From NCBI GenBank assembly GCA_965221505.1, contig CBDCSI010000002.1:496001-560000 (forward strand): DNA of 64,000 bases, given 5' to 3'. The translations under genes and the position numbers were made by a program. The notes below the pieces were generated by a model. It worked only from the letters and a program-made list of their open reading frames with translations, was not told where the DNA came from and did not search any database. This DNA comes from CAZPXZ01 sp965221505 (GTDB taxonomy: Bacteria > Pseudomonadota > Alphaproteobacteria > Rhodobacterales > CAZPXZ01). This document shows positions 51,641 to 60,629 of this stretch, piece by piece; positions within the stretch are counted from its first letter, which is position 1, and every line of letters starts with the position of its first letter.

Positions 51641-51955
51641 ATGAGATCCGTCGGGCTAAAGCGTCTCAACAATCGGTTGAGCAAGTATGTTCGTCTCGCG
51701 GCGTCGGGCGAGACGATTCTCGTAACAGACCGGGACCGCGTGCTGGCGGAGCTCGTCCCACCGAGGGAGATACGGGAACCGGCTCTAGCCGATGCCTCCC
51801 TGGACGCCGCGGTGCGATCAGGCGTTCTGGCCGGGCCGGCCCTGTCCGGTAGTGCGCCGCCGCCTAGACCGGAGCCGGTTGCAACGCTGGAAGAGATTCT
51901 TGCGGAGCTGGATGAGGATCGGCGTGACCGGTGTTCTATCTCGATACGTCGGTAG
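51641..51955 (+). CDS. Phd/YefM-family antitoxin
   Basis: 104 residues. The N-terminal half has the Phd pattern: SVGLKRLNNRLSKYVRLAAS, then ETILVTDRDRVLAELVPP. The C-terminal half is acidic and proline-rich (PPPRPEPVATLEEILAELDE), the part that would cover the toxin. Its last 25 nt overlap the PIN toxin gene in another frame, so the pair is translationally coupled. Less GC-rich than neighbouring chromosomal genes. Confidence 0.8.
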   Translation: MRSVGLKRLNNRLSKYVRLAASGETILVTDRDRVLAELVPPREIREPALADASLDAAVRSGVLAGPALSGSAPPPRPEPVATLEEILAELDEDRRDRCSISIRR

Positions 51956-52326
51956 CTCTCGCCCACCTCCTCGCTGAGAATCGCCAACCTCCGGATACTC
52001 TGTGGGAGAAAGCGCTTGTATCCAGCCGGCTTCTCGAATACGAACTATGGACCCGGCTACACGGCCGTGGCTTGGCGGCGTCCCATGGCGAGGCGGCGCG
52101 CTGGCTGGTCAGACGAGTAGCGTTGCTGGAACTCACCCAGCCGGTACTTTCGCGTGCACTGTCCGCCTTTCCTGTGACGCTCCGAACCCTTGATTCCCTG
52201 CACCTCGCGTCGTGCTCCTATCTGGCAGATCGCGGTTACCTGATATCCCTCGCGAGCTACGACCGGCGGATGAACACGGCCGCCATTGCTATGGGGATTC
52301 CGCTCGTCGAACCGGAAGCAACGTAG
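51931..52326 (+). CDS. PIN-domain ribonuclease toxin
   Basis: 131 residues from GTG 51931. Acidic PIN residues: Asp5 (FYLDTSVALAHLL), Glu36 or nearby (SRLLEYELWTRL), Asp in TLRTLDSLHLASCS and Asp in SLASYDRRMNTAA. This is the subfamily often linked to Phd-type antitoxins. Expected to cleave RNA when the antitoxin is degraded. No other gene follows for 0.85 kb. Confidence 0.85.
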   Translation: MFYLDTSVALAHLLAENRQPPDTLWEKALVSSRLLEYELWTRLHGRGLAASHGEAARWLVRRVALLELTQPVLSRALSAFPVTLRTLDSLHLASCSYLADRGYLISLASYDRRMNTAAIAMGIPLVEPEAT

Positions 52327-53184
52327 GCTGAAAGCTGGCCAGCGGTAGCGTGTTGCCCCTCCACGCGCATCTCCGAATTCGTTGCCGGATGTGTACGCAC
52401 AAGGCCTGCCGACATCCGCTTGGGAGGGCGACGGCATGAATTCGATACTGCGTCGGCGTGTTCGCGGGTACTTCGGACCGAAGCGCCGTCTCGGGCTTTG
52501 AACGCTCGGCCCAATCGATCGGGATGAGGTCAGGCAGGTTTCTCGAACCTGTCGCGAGCAGGGACTTTCGCACCGTCAGTCTGCGCCACGACTAGAATTT
52601 CGGTATCGGTCGTCGAGAGTCTGGTTTCGCAACACGCTTCTGCATAGAAAAGAGATGCCGGTATCCAGCGCCGCAACTTGCCACATTCGTCCAAGGGCCG
52701 GTTCCCGATCACAGTAGACCTCGCCAACATTCGCGTGACGGCCGTTTCGCGAACGCACGCCATACCGTCGCAGGCGCCAGCCAGTCGTCCCAACTCGGCA
52801 GCAATGACGCCCGGATCCAGACGTGGGACGATCGCGTCAGCCGTTCTCTTTGCGCCGACATGTCGGCCCGGATCATTGGGATCGGTTATTTCTCTCGCGT
52901 GAATTTGCAGGGGATGCTCCGGCTGCGGTCCCCCGAATTCTCCGGGTACCGGGGACAGCATGAGCGGGAGGCCGGCTTGCTACGGAACGAAGGCGAGCTT
53001 CGCCCCGGGTTTCCGTTTCCGTTCGGACCGGATCTCATTCGGGGTCGAAATTCGGACCGACGAGGACAGGGATGCGGTACTGCTCAAAACTCTCTGCCCC
53101 CGTGTTCGATAACGGGATCGGTATGCGCAGCCAAGAATCCTGCCAGTCAGGTTGGCCCTTGGACGCCACGCTTCCGGCCAAGCG
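52327..53184 (+). other. 860-bp gap after the second toxin-antitoxin pair
   Basis: No gene is recognised. A minus-strand frame at 52530-52961 contains CGKLRRWIPASLFYAEACCE, which looks slightly protein-like, yet it has no start signal or known family. It could be decayed accessory DNA travelling with the toxin-antitoxin genes. Confidence 0.4.
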
Positions 53185-54816
53185 TCAGGTGCGGACATCC
53201 GGTTCCATCCGGCCCGTGCGCTCCCGAATCCCCGCCAGAGTCCCCGCCGCGGCGGCCAGATCGGCGATCGCGGCCTGCGGCTCCATTCCGTGACGAGCCG
53301 GATCCGGTTCCGCTCGTTCCAGGTAGACCCGAAGGGTGGCGCCGCCCGTGCCGGTGCCGGACAGCCGATACGCGACGCTCCGACCGCCAGAGAACCGAAT
53401 TCGGATCCCCTGCCGCTCCGAGACAGCGCCGTCGACCGGGTCAACATAGGCAAAGTCCTCGGCGCCCTCCACGACCAGCCCTTCGATCTCCGTTCCCCGA
53501 AGCCGCGGCAGACGCTCCCGGAGCGAGTCCACGAGCGCATCGGCGACGTCCAGATCGACGTTCTCGTAGTCGTGCCTCGTGTGATAGTCGCGCCCGTGGA
53601 CGCGCCAGTGCTCGCGCAGGATCTCCGCCACGCCGCAGTTGCGTACCGCCAAGACGTTCAACCACAACAGCACCGACCAGAGTCCGTCCTTCTCCCGGAC
53701 ATGATCGGAACCCGCGCTGAAGCTCTCCTCGCCGCAAATCGTCGCGAGACCCGCTTCGAGAAGATTCGCAAAATGCTTCCAGCCGGTCGGCGTCTCGTAG
53801 GCCGGTACTCCGAGGCGCTCCGCTACCCGATCGACCGCCCGGCTCGTCGGCATGGATCGCGCGACCCCCTTCAACCCGTCCGCATATCCCGGCGCGACAT
53901 GGGCGTTCGAGGCCAGCACGGCAAGACTGTCCGAGGGCGATACGTAGCATGCCTTCCCGACGATCATGTGCCGGTCCCCGTCGCCGTCGACCGCCGCGCC
54001 CAGGTCCGGCGCCGAATCGGACGACATGAACCGCAGCAAGTCGCCCGCGTGCACGGGGTTCGGATCCGGCGCCACGCCGCCGAAGTCCTCCAGCGGCTCG
54101 GTCCGGATCGCCGTGCCTGACCCGGCGCCGAGCCGCTCTTCGAGAATCGCCCGGGCATAGGGGCCCATGACCGCGTTCATCGCGTCGAACCGCATCCGGA
54201 AGCCGGACGCGAACAGCCGGCGGATCGCCTCGAAATCGAACAGGCGCTCGAGCAGGTCGGCATAGGCCTCGACCGGATCGACGATCTCCACGGTCGAATC
54301 GCCGACGCGGGTCTCGCCGAGCCGGCCCAGTTCGACGTCGCGGGTCTCCGCCGTCCGATATGCCTCGATCCGGCAAGTGCGGTCGTAAATCGCTTCCGTA
54401 ACCGCGCGCGTCGCCGGTCCGCCGTTCGCCAGGTTGAACTTGACGCCGAAGTCCGCATCGGGACCGCCGGGATTGTGACTTGCGGACAGAATAATGCCGC
54501 CGTTCGCGCTCCTACGCCGGATCATGTCGGAAGCCGCGGGGGTCGAGAGCAACCCGTTCCGGCCGACGATCAGCCGGCGGACGCCGTTCGCCGCCGCCAT
54601 GCGAATGACGGTCTGGCAGGCGCTGCGCCCGAAGAACCGTCCGTCCCCCCCGAGAACCAGCGACTTGCCGGATAGTCCTCCGACGGCGTCGAAGATCGAC
54701 TGGACGTAGTTCTCCAGATACCCGGGCCGCATGAATATGCGGGTCTTCCGCCGCAGTCCGGACGTGCCGGGATTCTGACCCGGAACGGGCTTCGACGGGA
54801 CGACGACCGGGATCAC
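53185..54816 (-). CDS. pgm: Phosphoglucomutase (alpha-D-glucose type)
   Basis: 543 residues from GTG 54816, which gives the expected VPGQNPGTSGLRRKT near the start. Interconverts glucose-1-P and glucose-6-P. Phosphoserine Ser113 in LSASHNPGGPDADFG, metal loop DGDGDRHMIVG, sugar-binding GEESFSAGSDHVREKDGLW, phosphate loop RLSGTGTGGATLR. Normal length. Last gene of a minus-strand run that includes the TrpXYZ-type transporter, but separated by 147 nt. Confidence 0.95.
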   Translation of the reverse strand: MIPVVVPSKPVPGQNPGTSGLRRKTRIFMRPGYLENYVQSIFDAVGGLSGKSLVLGGDGRFFGRSACQTVIRMAAANGVRRLIVGRNGLLSTPAASDMIRRRSANGGIILSASHNPGGPDADFGVKFNLANGGPATRAVTEAIYDRTCRIEAYRTAETRDVELGRLGETRVGDSTVEIVDPVEAYADLLERLFDFEAIRRLFASGFRMRFDAMNAVMGPYARAILEERLGAGSGTAIRTEPLEDFGGVAPDPNPVHAGDLLRFMSSDSAPDLGAAVDGDGDRHMIVGKACYVSPSDSLAVLASNAHVAPGYADGLKGVARSMPTSRAVDRVAERLGVPAYETPTGWKHFANLLEAGLATICGEESFSAGSDHVREKDGLWSVLLWLNVLAVRNCGVAEILREHWRVHGRDYHTRHDYENVDLDVADALVDSLRERLPRLRGTEIEGLVVEGAEDFAYVDPVDGAVSERQGIRIRFSGGRSVAYRLSGTGTGGATLRVYLERAEPDPARHGMEPQAAIADLAAAAGTLAGIRERTGRMEPDVRT

Positions 54817-54963
54817 GCGTCAGCCGAGCCGCCGCCCCGGCGGAAAAGCGCGCGGCGTCGCAGCCGCTCTCCTACAGGGACCGGGTGCCGATCGGCGCGC
54901 TTGTCCGGCCGGCGCGACAGACCGCGGCGGAAGCGGTGCGAGCGCGAGCGGGCCGGGCAGGCG

Positions 54964-55881
54964 TCAGCGCGGGACATTCCGCCCCGACTTTCTTCCCGCC
55001 GGCAACCCCGCCTGCAGCACCAGGGGAACGGCAAGGGTGCATAGCACGAACAACCCGGTCAGGAGTTTCAGGTCGGAGGGCTTGAGACCCAGCGCAAGCG
55101 CCACGGCGACCACCTGAAAATACGCCAGCGACCCCACGACCGGCGCCGCGAGCTGGCGGACCAGCGTGCTCCGCCCGACCAACGCCTCGCCGAGGATGGT
55201 CGACGCGAGTCCGACGATCAGTACGCCGACGCCCATATTGACGTCGGCATAGGCCTGATGCTGGGCCATGACGGCGCCGCCCAGCGCGCTGAACCCGCCC
55301 GCCACGGCGATGCCGGCGACCACGTAGGCATGGGTGGGAATGCCCTGCGCGCGGGCCATGGCCTGGTTGGCGCCCACGCAGCGCAGCGCAATTCCGAGCT
55401 CGGTGTTGAGAAACCAGTAGAGGACGACGAGGAACGCCAGCACCAGAGCGAGAACCAGCGCGAACTGGGCGTACGGCGCGCCGCCGTCGGCGTCCAGCGC
55501 GAGGGTAAAGATCGAGTCGTTGTCGAACAGCGACGTGTTGGGCTTGCCCATCACCCGGATGTTCACGCTGAACAGCATGGTCAGCACGATGATCCCGGCG
55601 AGCAGCGAGGGCACCCGCAGGTACAGGTGAATCAGCGCCGTCGCGGCGCCTGCCGCAAATCCGAACAGGACCGCCGCAGCGAGGCTGACCACCGGACCGT
55701 AGCCCGACACCATGAAAGCGGCCGCGATCGCCGCGCCGAACGGAAACGCCCCCTCCGAAGTGAGGTCGGGCAGCCCCAGCATCCGAAACGGGATCATTAC
55801 CGCAAGCGCCGGAAACGCGAAGATCGCCCCCTGCGCCAGGCTCACCGTGAACAGGTTGAGATAGACGTCGACGAATCCCAT
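54964..55881 (-). CDS. ABC transporter permease, TrpY-like (COG4120)
   Basis: 305 residues with about nine hydrophobic segments. Resembles permeases of the TrpXYZ/uncharacterised amino-acid transporter type: AVMIPFRMLGLPDLTSEGAF, GAATALIHLYLRVPSLLAGI, NIRVMGKPNTSLFDNDSIF, GVGVLIVGLASTILGEAL. Its gene begins 9 nt after the ATPase stop. The order binding protein, ATPase, permease differs from the commoner binding protein, permease, ATPase. Confidence 0.88.
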   Translation of the reverse strand: MGFVDVYLNLFTVSLAQGAIFAFPALAVMIPFRMLGLPDLTSEGAFPFGAAIAAAFMVSGYGPVVSLAAAVLFGFAAGAATALIHLYLRVPSLLAGIIVLTMLFSVNIRVMGKPNTSLFDNDSIFTLALDADGGAPYAQFALVLALVLAFLVVLYWFLNTELGIALRCVGANQAMARAQGIPTHAYVVAGIAVAGGFSALGGAVMAQHQAYADVNMGVGVLIVGLASTILGEALVGRSTLVRQLAAPVVGSLAYFQVVAVALALGLKPSDLKLLTGLFVLCTLAVPLVLQAGLPAGRKSGRNVPR

Positions 55882-55890
55882 CGGGCGCGC

Positions 55891-56670
55891 TCAGGACAGC
55901 AACATCTTGTCGTCGGTGACGCCGAACCGCGCGACGAGGTCGGCGACGGTTAGCTCCGCCTTCACGTCCGCGGCCGCGTCGAGCGCCACCCGGCCCTCGT
56001 GCATCATCACCAGCCGGTTCCCGAACCGGAGCGCATGCTGCATGTTGTGGGTCACCATGATGGTGGTGATAGCTTCCCGGGCAACGAGTTCCGCCGTCAG
56101 CCGGAGCACGAGATCGGCCGCGCGCGGGTCCAGCGCCGAGATGTGCTCGTCCAGCAGCATCAGCCGCGGCGCGCGGAGCGCCGCCATGATCAGGGCGAGG
56201 GACTGGCGCTGTCCGCCGGAGAGGGAATCCACCTTTTCCGACAAGCGTCCTTCCAGTCCGAGACCGAGAACCGAGACCCGCTCGCGAAAGAACTCCCGGT
56301 TGCGCCGGTTCAACCCCAGGCGGAATCCCTTCCGTTTGCCCCGCCAGGAGGCGACGGCGAGGTTTTCCTCGATGCTGAGACCCGGAGCCGTGCCGACCGT
56401 CGGATCCTGAAACACGCGCGAGATCAGCCGCGCCCGCTTGTGGACCGGCTGGCGCCCGACGTCGCGCCCGTCGATCAGGATCTCTCCCGAATCGATCCCG
56501 ACCACCCCGGCGATCGCGTTCAGAAGCGTGCTCTTGCCCGCCCCGTTGCTGCCGATGACGACGGCGAAATCGCCGTCGCGTAGCGCGATGTCTATGCCCC
56601 TGAGCGCTACCCGCTCGTTTGCGGTGCCGGACGAGAAGACCTTGCTCGCATCGCGGACGCGAACCGACAC
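55891..56670 (-). CDS. ABC transporter ATPase, TrpZ-like (COG1101)
   Basis: 259 residues from GTG 56670. Walker A GSNGAGKS near 41-48, FQDPTVGTAPGLSIEENLAV after the Q-loop (characteristic of this subgroup), signature LSGGQRQSLALIMAAL, Walker B LMLLDEHISALDP, H-loop TIMVTHNMQHALRFG. Powers the permease encoded next. Lies 20 nt after the binding-protein stop. Confidence 0.9.
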   Translation of the reverse strand: MSVRVRDASKVFSSGTANERVALRGIDIALRDGDFAVVIGSNGAGKSTLLNAIAGVVGIDSGEILIDGRDVGRQPVHKRARLISRVFQDPTVGTAPGLSIEENLAVASWRGKRKGFRLGLNRRNREFFRERVSVLGLGLEGRLSEKVDSLSGGQRQSLALIMAALRAPRLMLLDEHISALDPRAADLVLRLTAELVAREAITTIMVTHNMQHALRFGNRLVMMHEGRVALDAAADVKAELTVADLVARFGVTDDKMLLS

Positions 56671-56690
56671 CGCCCCTTATCCGTGGGCGC

Positions 56691-57671
56691 CTACATCACG
56701 CATCCGCAGTCCTCGAAAGCCTCCGGAATGGGACGGTCCAGATCGTCGAACCCCTTCGCGCTCAAGAACACGCCGTGGTCCTCGGCCGTCGGGCGGTAGA
56801 TCGGCAACTCGGACGGCTTCGCCCCGTTCAGGATCCGGGCCGCCAGGAGGCCGGCCTGACGGCCGACGTCCCGCCACGAGACCGACACCGCCGCCAGCAC
56901 GTGGCCGTCCGCTACGCCGACGGGGCCGGAGTTGATGACCGGAATCCCGTTTCGCCTGGCCGACGCCGCGACCGCCGCGAGCGCCGGCTGCAGCATGCTC
57001 GACGGAATGAGGTAGATGAAGTCCACCCCCTTCAGCGCCTCGACCCGGTTCGGAATGTCGTTGGTGGTCTCGACGCTGACCGCGCGAAGCGCGATTCCCG
57101 CCCGTTCCGCCGCCGCCTCCGCATAGGTGACGTTGACCCGGTCGTTGGCGTCGCCCGGATTGAACAGGATTCCCATCGAGGCGACGTCGCCGAGGATCAT
57201 CTTCGCCTTGTCGATCACGGTATCCATGTCCTGGAGGTTGGAGGCGCCGACGAACCGGTCGCTTCCCCGCTCCCAGGACTCCACCAGCCCCGCGTCGACC
57301 GGATCCGTGACGGGGGCGAACACGATCGGCAGCGACTTGTCGCGGATCGCGCGCCTGGACGCCTGGGTGATCGGAGTGGTCACCGTCAGCAGCACCTCGG
57401 GGTCCGACGCCTCCAGCGCCGTGAGTACCTGAGCCGCCAGCGACGGATCGAAATTCGTGTCCTGATAGACGAACTCTACCCCGGCGCCCTCTTCGAATCC
57501 CTCGCTCGCCAGACCCTCCTTGAATCCGTCGACGACCGACTGGAGCACCGGATGCGGGCCGAGGCTCGCGATCGCGACCCTCCGGTCTTCCGCCTGGGCC
57601 GGGAGAAGGAGGAACGCCGCCAGAACCGGCGCCGCAGCGACGGCCCGAAGAACGCGTATCGGTCGAATCAT
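56691..57671 (-). CDS. ABC transporter substrate-binding protein, TrpX-like (COG2984)
   Basis: 326 residues from ATG 57671. Signal peptide to about residue 27 (LLLPAQAED). Family pattern: VAIASLGPHPVLQSVVDGFK, TTPITQASRRAI, PIVFAPVTDPVDAGLVESWE, MGILFNPGDANDRVNV, and GIPVINSGPVGVADGHVLAAV. Relatives bind tryptophan, tyrosine or other aromatic or purine-like ligands; the ligand here is open. Two cysteines close to the end (EDCGCVM) are unusual for a periplasmic binding protein. Confidence 0.88.
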   Translation of the reverse strand: MIRPIRVLRAVAAAPVLAAFLLLPAQAEDRRVAIASLGPHPVLQSVVDGFKEGLASEGFEEGAGVEFVYQDTNFDPSLAAQVLTALEASDPEVLLTVTTPITQASRRAIRDKSLPIVFAPVTDPVDAGLVESWERGSDRFVGASNLQDMDTVIDKAKMILGDVASMGILFNPGDANDRVNVTYAEAAAERAGIALRAVSVETTNDIPNRVEALKGVDFIYLIPSSMLQPALAAVAASARRNGIPVINSGPVGVADGHVLAAVSVSWRDVGRQAGLLAARILNGAKPSELPIYRPTAEDHGVFLSAKGFDDLDRPIPEAFEDCGCVM

Positions 57672-57736
57672 TTCATGCTCCCTTCTGTCGGATCGGACGG
57701 CGCCGACGGAGACGGGACCGCGCCCGGTTCGCTCCG

Positions 57737-58531
57737 CTACGCGAGTTCCAGCGTCTCGCCCCGTTTGCCTGCCGCACGCCGGACAGAATACCAGATCGAG
57801 TCCAGCATTTCGGTACCGGACACGCCGACCGCGGGCTGGCGCTTCTCGATCCGAAGCGTACCGCCCTCCATGTCTCGCGCCTCGACCTCGGCCACCGCGC
57901 AGTCCAGCGCCGGGTCGCAGATGAGTCGAGCCTCGCATTCGTCGAGACCGGTCGTGATCAGCGCACAGGTGACCATGGTGTTGACGTTGCGCGGATAGAG
58001 ACGCGCGATGCCGCGAACCGGTCCCTCGTAGATTGCGGTCTCCCGGTCGATGCCGCCCGGATCGATGCCGCTCGCGGCAAAGTCTATGTTGTCCGGGTGT
58101 TTGCGGAAGGTAATCCGAACGCGACTCCATCGTCCCGACCGCGTCGCCAGTTCGTCCCCGCCCGGTAGCGCTCCCCTCGGCAGGAACAGACCGGTTCCGG
58201 CACCCTCGGCCGCTGCGACGAGCCGGGCGCGAAGCCCGTCCGAGGCCAGGGCGGTCACCGAAAGCGGCATATAGCTTGCGCGCGCGAGGAACGCCGCGCC
58301 GTACCGCTCGGAGACGACGGGATGCGCGCACTCGACGATCAGGTGGGCGCCGCGAGCCGGAGCCTCTTCCAGGTCTTCGAGCGTCAGGGCCGGGTCCAGG
58401 CCTGCCAGCGCCTCCGGCCTGCGGTTGTAGACGAACGCGGTCTCGAAGCGTCCGCCGCTCCGTTCGATGCGCTCAACGACGGATCGGCCGATATAGCCGA
58501 AGCCCACGACTCCGATCCGAACCGCACTCAT
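57737..58531 (-). CDS. Aspartate dehydrogenase-like protein (NadX family)
   Basis: 264 residues, ATG 58531. Starts with the Rossmann motif VGVVGFGYIGRSVVERI (GFGxIG); ends its catalytic half with FRKHPDNIDF, FYEGPVRGIARLYPRNVNT-type sequences (here YEGPVRGIARLYPRNVNTMV) found in L-aspartate dehydrogenases. Family enzymes interconvert aspartate and iminoaspartate/oxaloacetate with NAD(P)H. It is the first gene upstream of the TrpXYZ-type transporter (65 nt), so an amino-acid substrate delivered by it is plausible. Could also be a related unassigned amino-acid dehydrogenase. Confidence 0.75.
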   Translation of the reverse strand: MSAVRIGVVGFGYIGRSVVERIERSGGRFETAFVYNRRPEALAGLDPALTLEDLEEAPARGAHLIVECAHPVVSERYGAAFLARASYMPLSVTALASDGLRARLVAAAEGAGTGLFLPRGALPGGDELATRSGRWSRVRITFRKHPDNIDFAASGIDPGGIDRETAIYEGPVRGIARLYPRNVNTMVTCALITTGLDECEARLICDPALDCAVAEVEARDMEGGTLRIEKRQPAVGVSGTEMLDSIWYSVRRAAGKRGETLELA

Positions 58532-58730
58532 CGAATGCCCTCCGGGACGACCGGACCGTATGCCGGCAGGGCACCGACGCGAAACGCTACCCGTCGCGGC
58601 GGCCGGAGTATATCGGGACGGACCGTAGCCGGTTCTGAGTACGATGCGACCGGTCGCCGCGCGGTATCGTTCCCGTAAGTGCGGGGCCTCCCCGCGCGTA
58701 CGAACCCGTCAAGTCCGGTCAGGCAACGTC

Positions 58731-60392
58731 ATGGCGCCTCGCAACCCCTCCCCAGATTCGCTCCAGGCGTCCTGGAAAGTCGTCGATCGAGCCGCCGCGA
58801 GACTTCGGGAACGGCATCTCCGTGACCTGTTCGCGGAGGATCCGGATCGATTCCGGAAACTGTCCTTCCGACTCGACGATCTACTGGTCGACTTCTCGCG
58901 GGAGCGGCTGGACTCCGAGGCGCTGTCGGACCTCGTCTCCCTCGCCTCAGCCGCCGGCGTCGAAGCGCGGCGCGACGCAATGTTCGACGGCGCCGAGGTC
59001 AACGAAACCGAGGGGCGAGCCGCGCTGCACACCGCACTCCGCGCCAACCGGCGAGACGACGCCCCGAGACGCCTGCCCGAAGCGCCGGCCCAAATCCGCC
59101 AGTCGCTGGAGCGGTTCCTCGCATTTGCGGAGAGCGTTCGCACGGGCGAGACCCACACCCTCGACGGCAGGACGTTCGCCCATGTCGTCAACCTCGGGAC
59201 CGGCGGATCGGATCTCGGGCCGGCCATGGCCGTTCAGGCGCTCGCTCCCTGGCACGACGGACCCCGCACGGAGTTCGTCTCCAACGTGGACGGGGCGCAT
59301 CTGGCGGACGTGCTGAAGCGGCTCGATCCGGAGCGCACGTTGTTCGTCGTGGCGTCCCGGACCTTTACCACGGCGGAAACCCTGACCAACGCCCGCTCCG
59401 CGGTCGCCTGGCTTACGGCGAGCCTCGGCGACAGGGCGGCCGGCGCGCACCTGGCGGCGGTCACCGCCAATCCCCGGAAAGCCGCCACCTTAGGGATCGA
59501 CGGGTCCCGGACGTTCGAGTTCTGGGACTGGGTCGGCGGACGCTATTCCGTCTGGTCGTCCGTCGGCCTGCCTCTCGCCGTCGCCGTCGGCGCCGACCGG
59601 TTCCGGGAGTTCCTCGCGGGCGCCCGCGCCATGGACCGGCACTTTTGCGAGGCGCCGCTGAGCCGGAACCTGCCGGTGCTGATGGCGCTGGTCGGGATCT
59701 GGCGGCGAAACGCCATGGGCTGGCCGACGGTGGCGCTGGTTCCCTACGACCAGCGGCTGGCGCGCTTGCCGGCCTACGTACAACAGCTCGAGACCGAGTC
59801 CAACGGCAAGCGCGTCGGCCTCGACGGCGCCGCGGCGGCGCGACCCACGGCGCCCGTCGTCTGGGGAGAGCCCGGCACCAACGCGCAGCATTCCTTCTTC
59901 CAGCTGATTCACCAGGGAACCGACACGATTCCGGTGGATTTTCTTCTGGCGGCCCGGCCCCAGGAGCCGCCCGGCGAGCATCATCCCCAGCTGATCGCAA
60001 ACGCGCTGGCGCAGTCCGCCGCGCTGGCCTTCGGAAGGACGGAAACGCAGGTCCGGGCGGAGACGGCGGCGGAGGGACACCCGGCAGACAGGGTCGAGCG
60101 GCTCGTGCCGCATCGGGTCTTTCCCGGCAACCGGCCCTCGACGACCCTGATCTACCGCCGGCTCGACCCGTCGACGCTCGGCAGGCTCATCGCTCTCTAC
60201 GAACACAAGGTCTTCGTTCAGGCGGCGATCTGGGGAATCAACGCCTTCGACCAATGGGGCGTCGAACTCGGAAAGTCGCTGGCCGCACGCATCCTGCCTG
60301 CGGTCGAGGGCGGAGATCCCGGCTTGGAGCTGGATCCGGCCACGAGCGGGCTGCTCGCGCATCTCTCGGATTTCGGACCGGCGGACGGTTAA
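58731..60392 (+). CDS. pgi: Glucose-6-phosphate isomerase
   Basis: 553 residues from ATG 58731. Interconverts glucose-6-P and fructose-6-P. GTGGSDLGPAMAVQAL phosphate loop, VASRTFTTAETLTNA, WDWVGGRYSVWSSVGLP signature, GEPGTNAQHSFFQLIHQGTD with the catalytic His, and KVFVQAAIWGINAFDQWGVELGK with the catalytic Lys. Normal length for the long-form family. Diverges from the aspartate dehydrogenase gene, 199 nt apart. Confidence 0.96.
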   Translation: MAPRNPSPDSLQASWKVVDRAAARLRERHLRDLFAEDPDRFRKLSFRLDDLLVDFSRERLDSEALSDLVSLASAAGVEARRDAMFDGAEVNETEGRAALHTALRANRRDDAPRRLPEAPAQIRQSLERFLAFAESVRTGETHTLDGRTFAHVVNLGTGGSDLGPAMAVQALAPWHDGPRTEFVSNVDGAHLADVLKRLDPERTLFVVASRTFTTAETLTNARSAVAWLTASLGDRAAGAHLAAVTANPRKAATLGIDGSRTFEFWDWVGGRYSVWSSVGLPLAVAVGADRFREFLAGARAMDRHFCEAPLSRNLPVLMALVGIWRRNAMGWPTVALVPYDQRLARLPAYVQQLETESNGKRVGLDGAAAARPTAPVVWGEPGTNAQHSFFQLIHQGTDTIPVDFLLAARPQEPPGEHHPQLIANALAQSAALAFGRTETQVRAETAAEGHPADRVERLVPHRVFPGNRPSTTLIYRRLDPSTLGRLIALYEHKVFVQAAIWGINAFDQWGVELGKSLAARILPAVEGGDPGLELDPATSGLLAHLSDFGPADG

Positions 60393-60421
60393 ATGCGAGC
60401 GGCGGCTCGACGAGAGACCTG

Positions 60422-60477
60422 TCCGCCGGCATTGAGTGCACGGAGCGTTTCCGCCGGCATTGAGTGCACGGAGCGTT
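60422..60477 (+). repeat. Perfect 28-bp tandem duplication after pgi
   Basis: Two identical, directly abutting 28-bp copies (60422-60449 and 60450-60477), each containing GGCATTGAGTGCACGGAGCG with the GTGCAC palindrome. It starts 30 bp after the pgi stop. No further copies were noticed in the window. Confidence 0.9.
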
Positions 60478-60629
60478 CCCGGATCCCTCCGGGCCGGCGG
60501 GCGTGGCGGGATTCTGCGCTATAGTCGGCAGCCTTCGCTTCCGCGGCCGCCACGCGCCCGGAATCGCCGCCCAGGCCACCGGCCGGCGCCGGACGCGACC
60601 CGGACACACGAGCTGCGGGAACCCCTCGG

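Noticed and set aside
52530..52961. Minus-strand frame of 143 codons after the second toxin-antitoxin pair
   Set aside because: No ribosome binding site, no family and codon use unlike genuine genes nearby.
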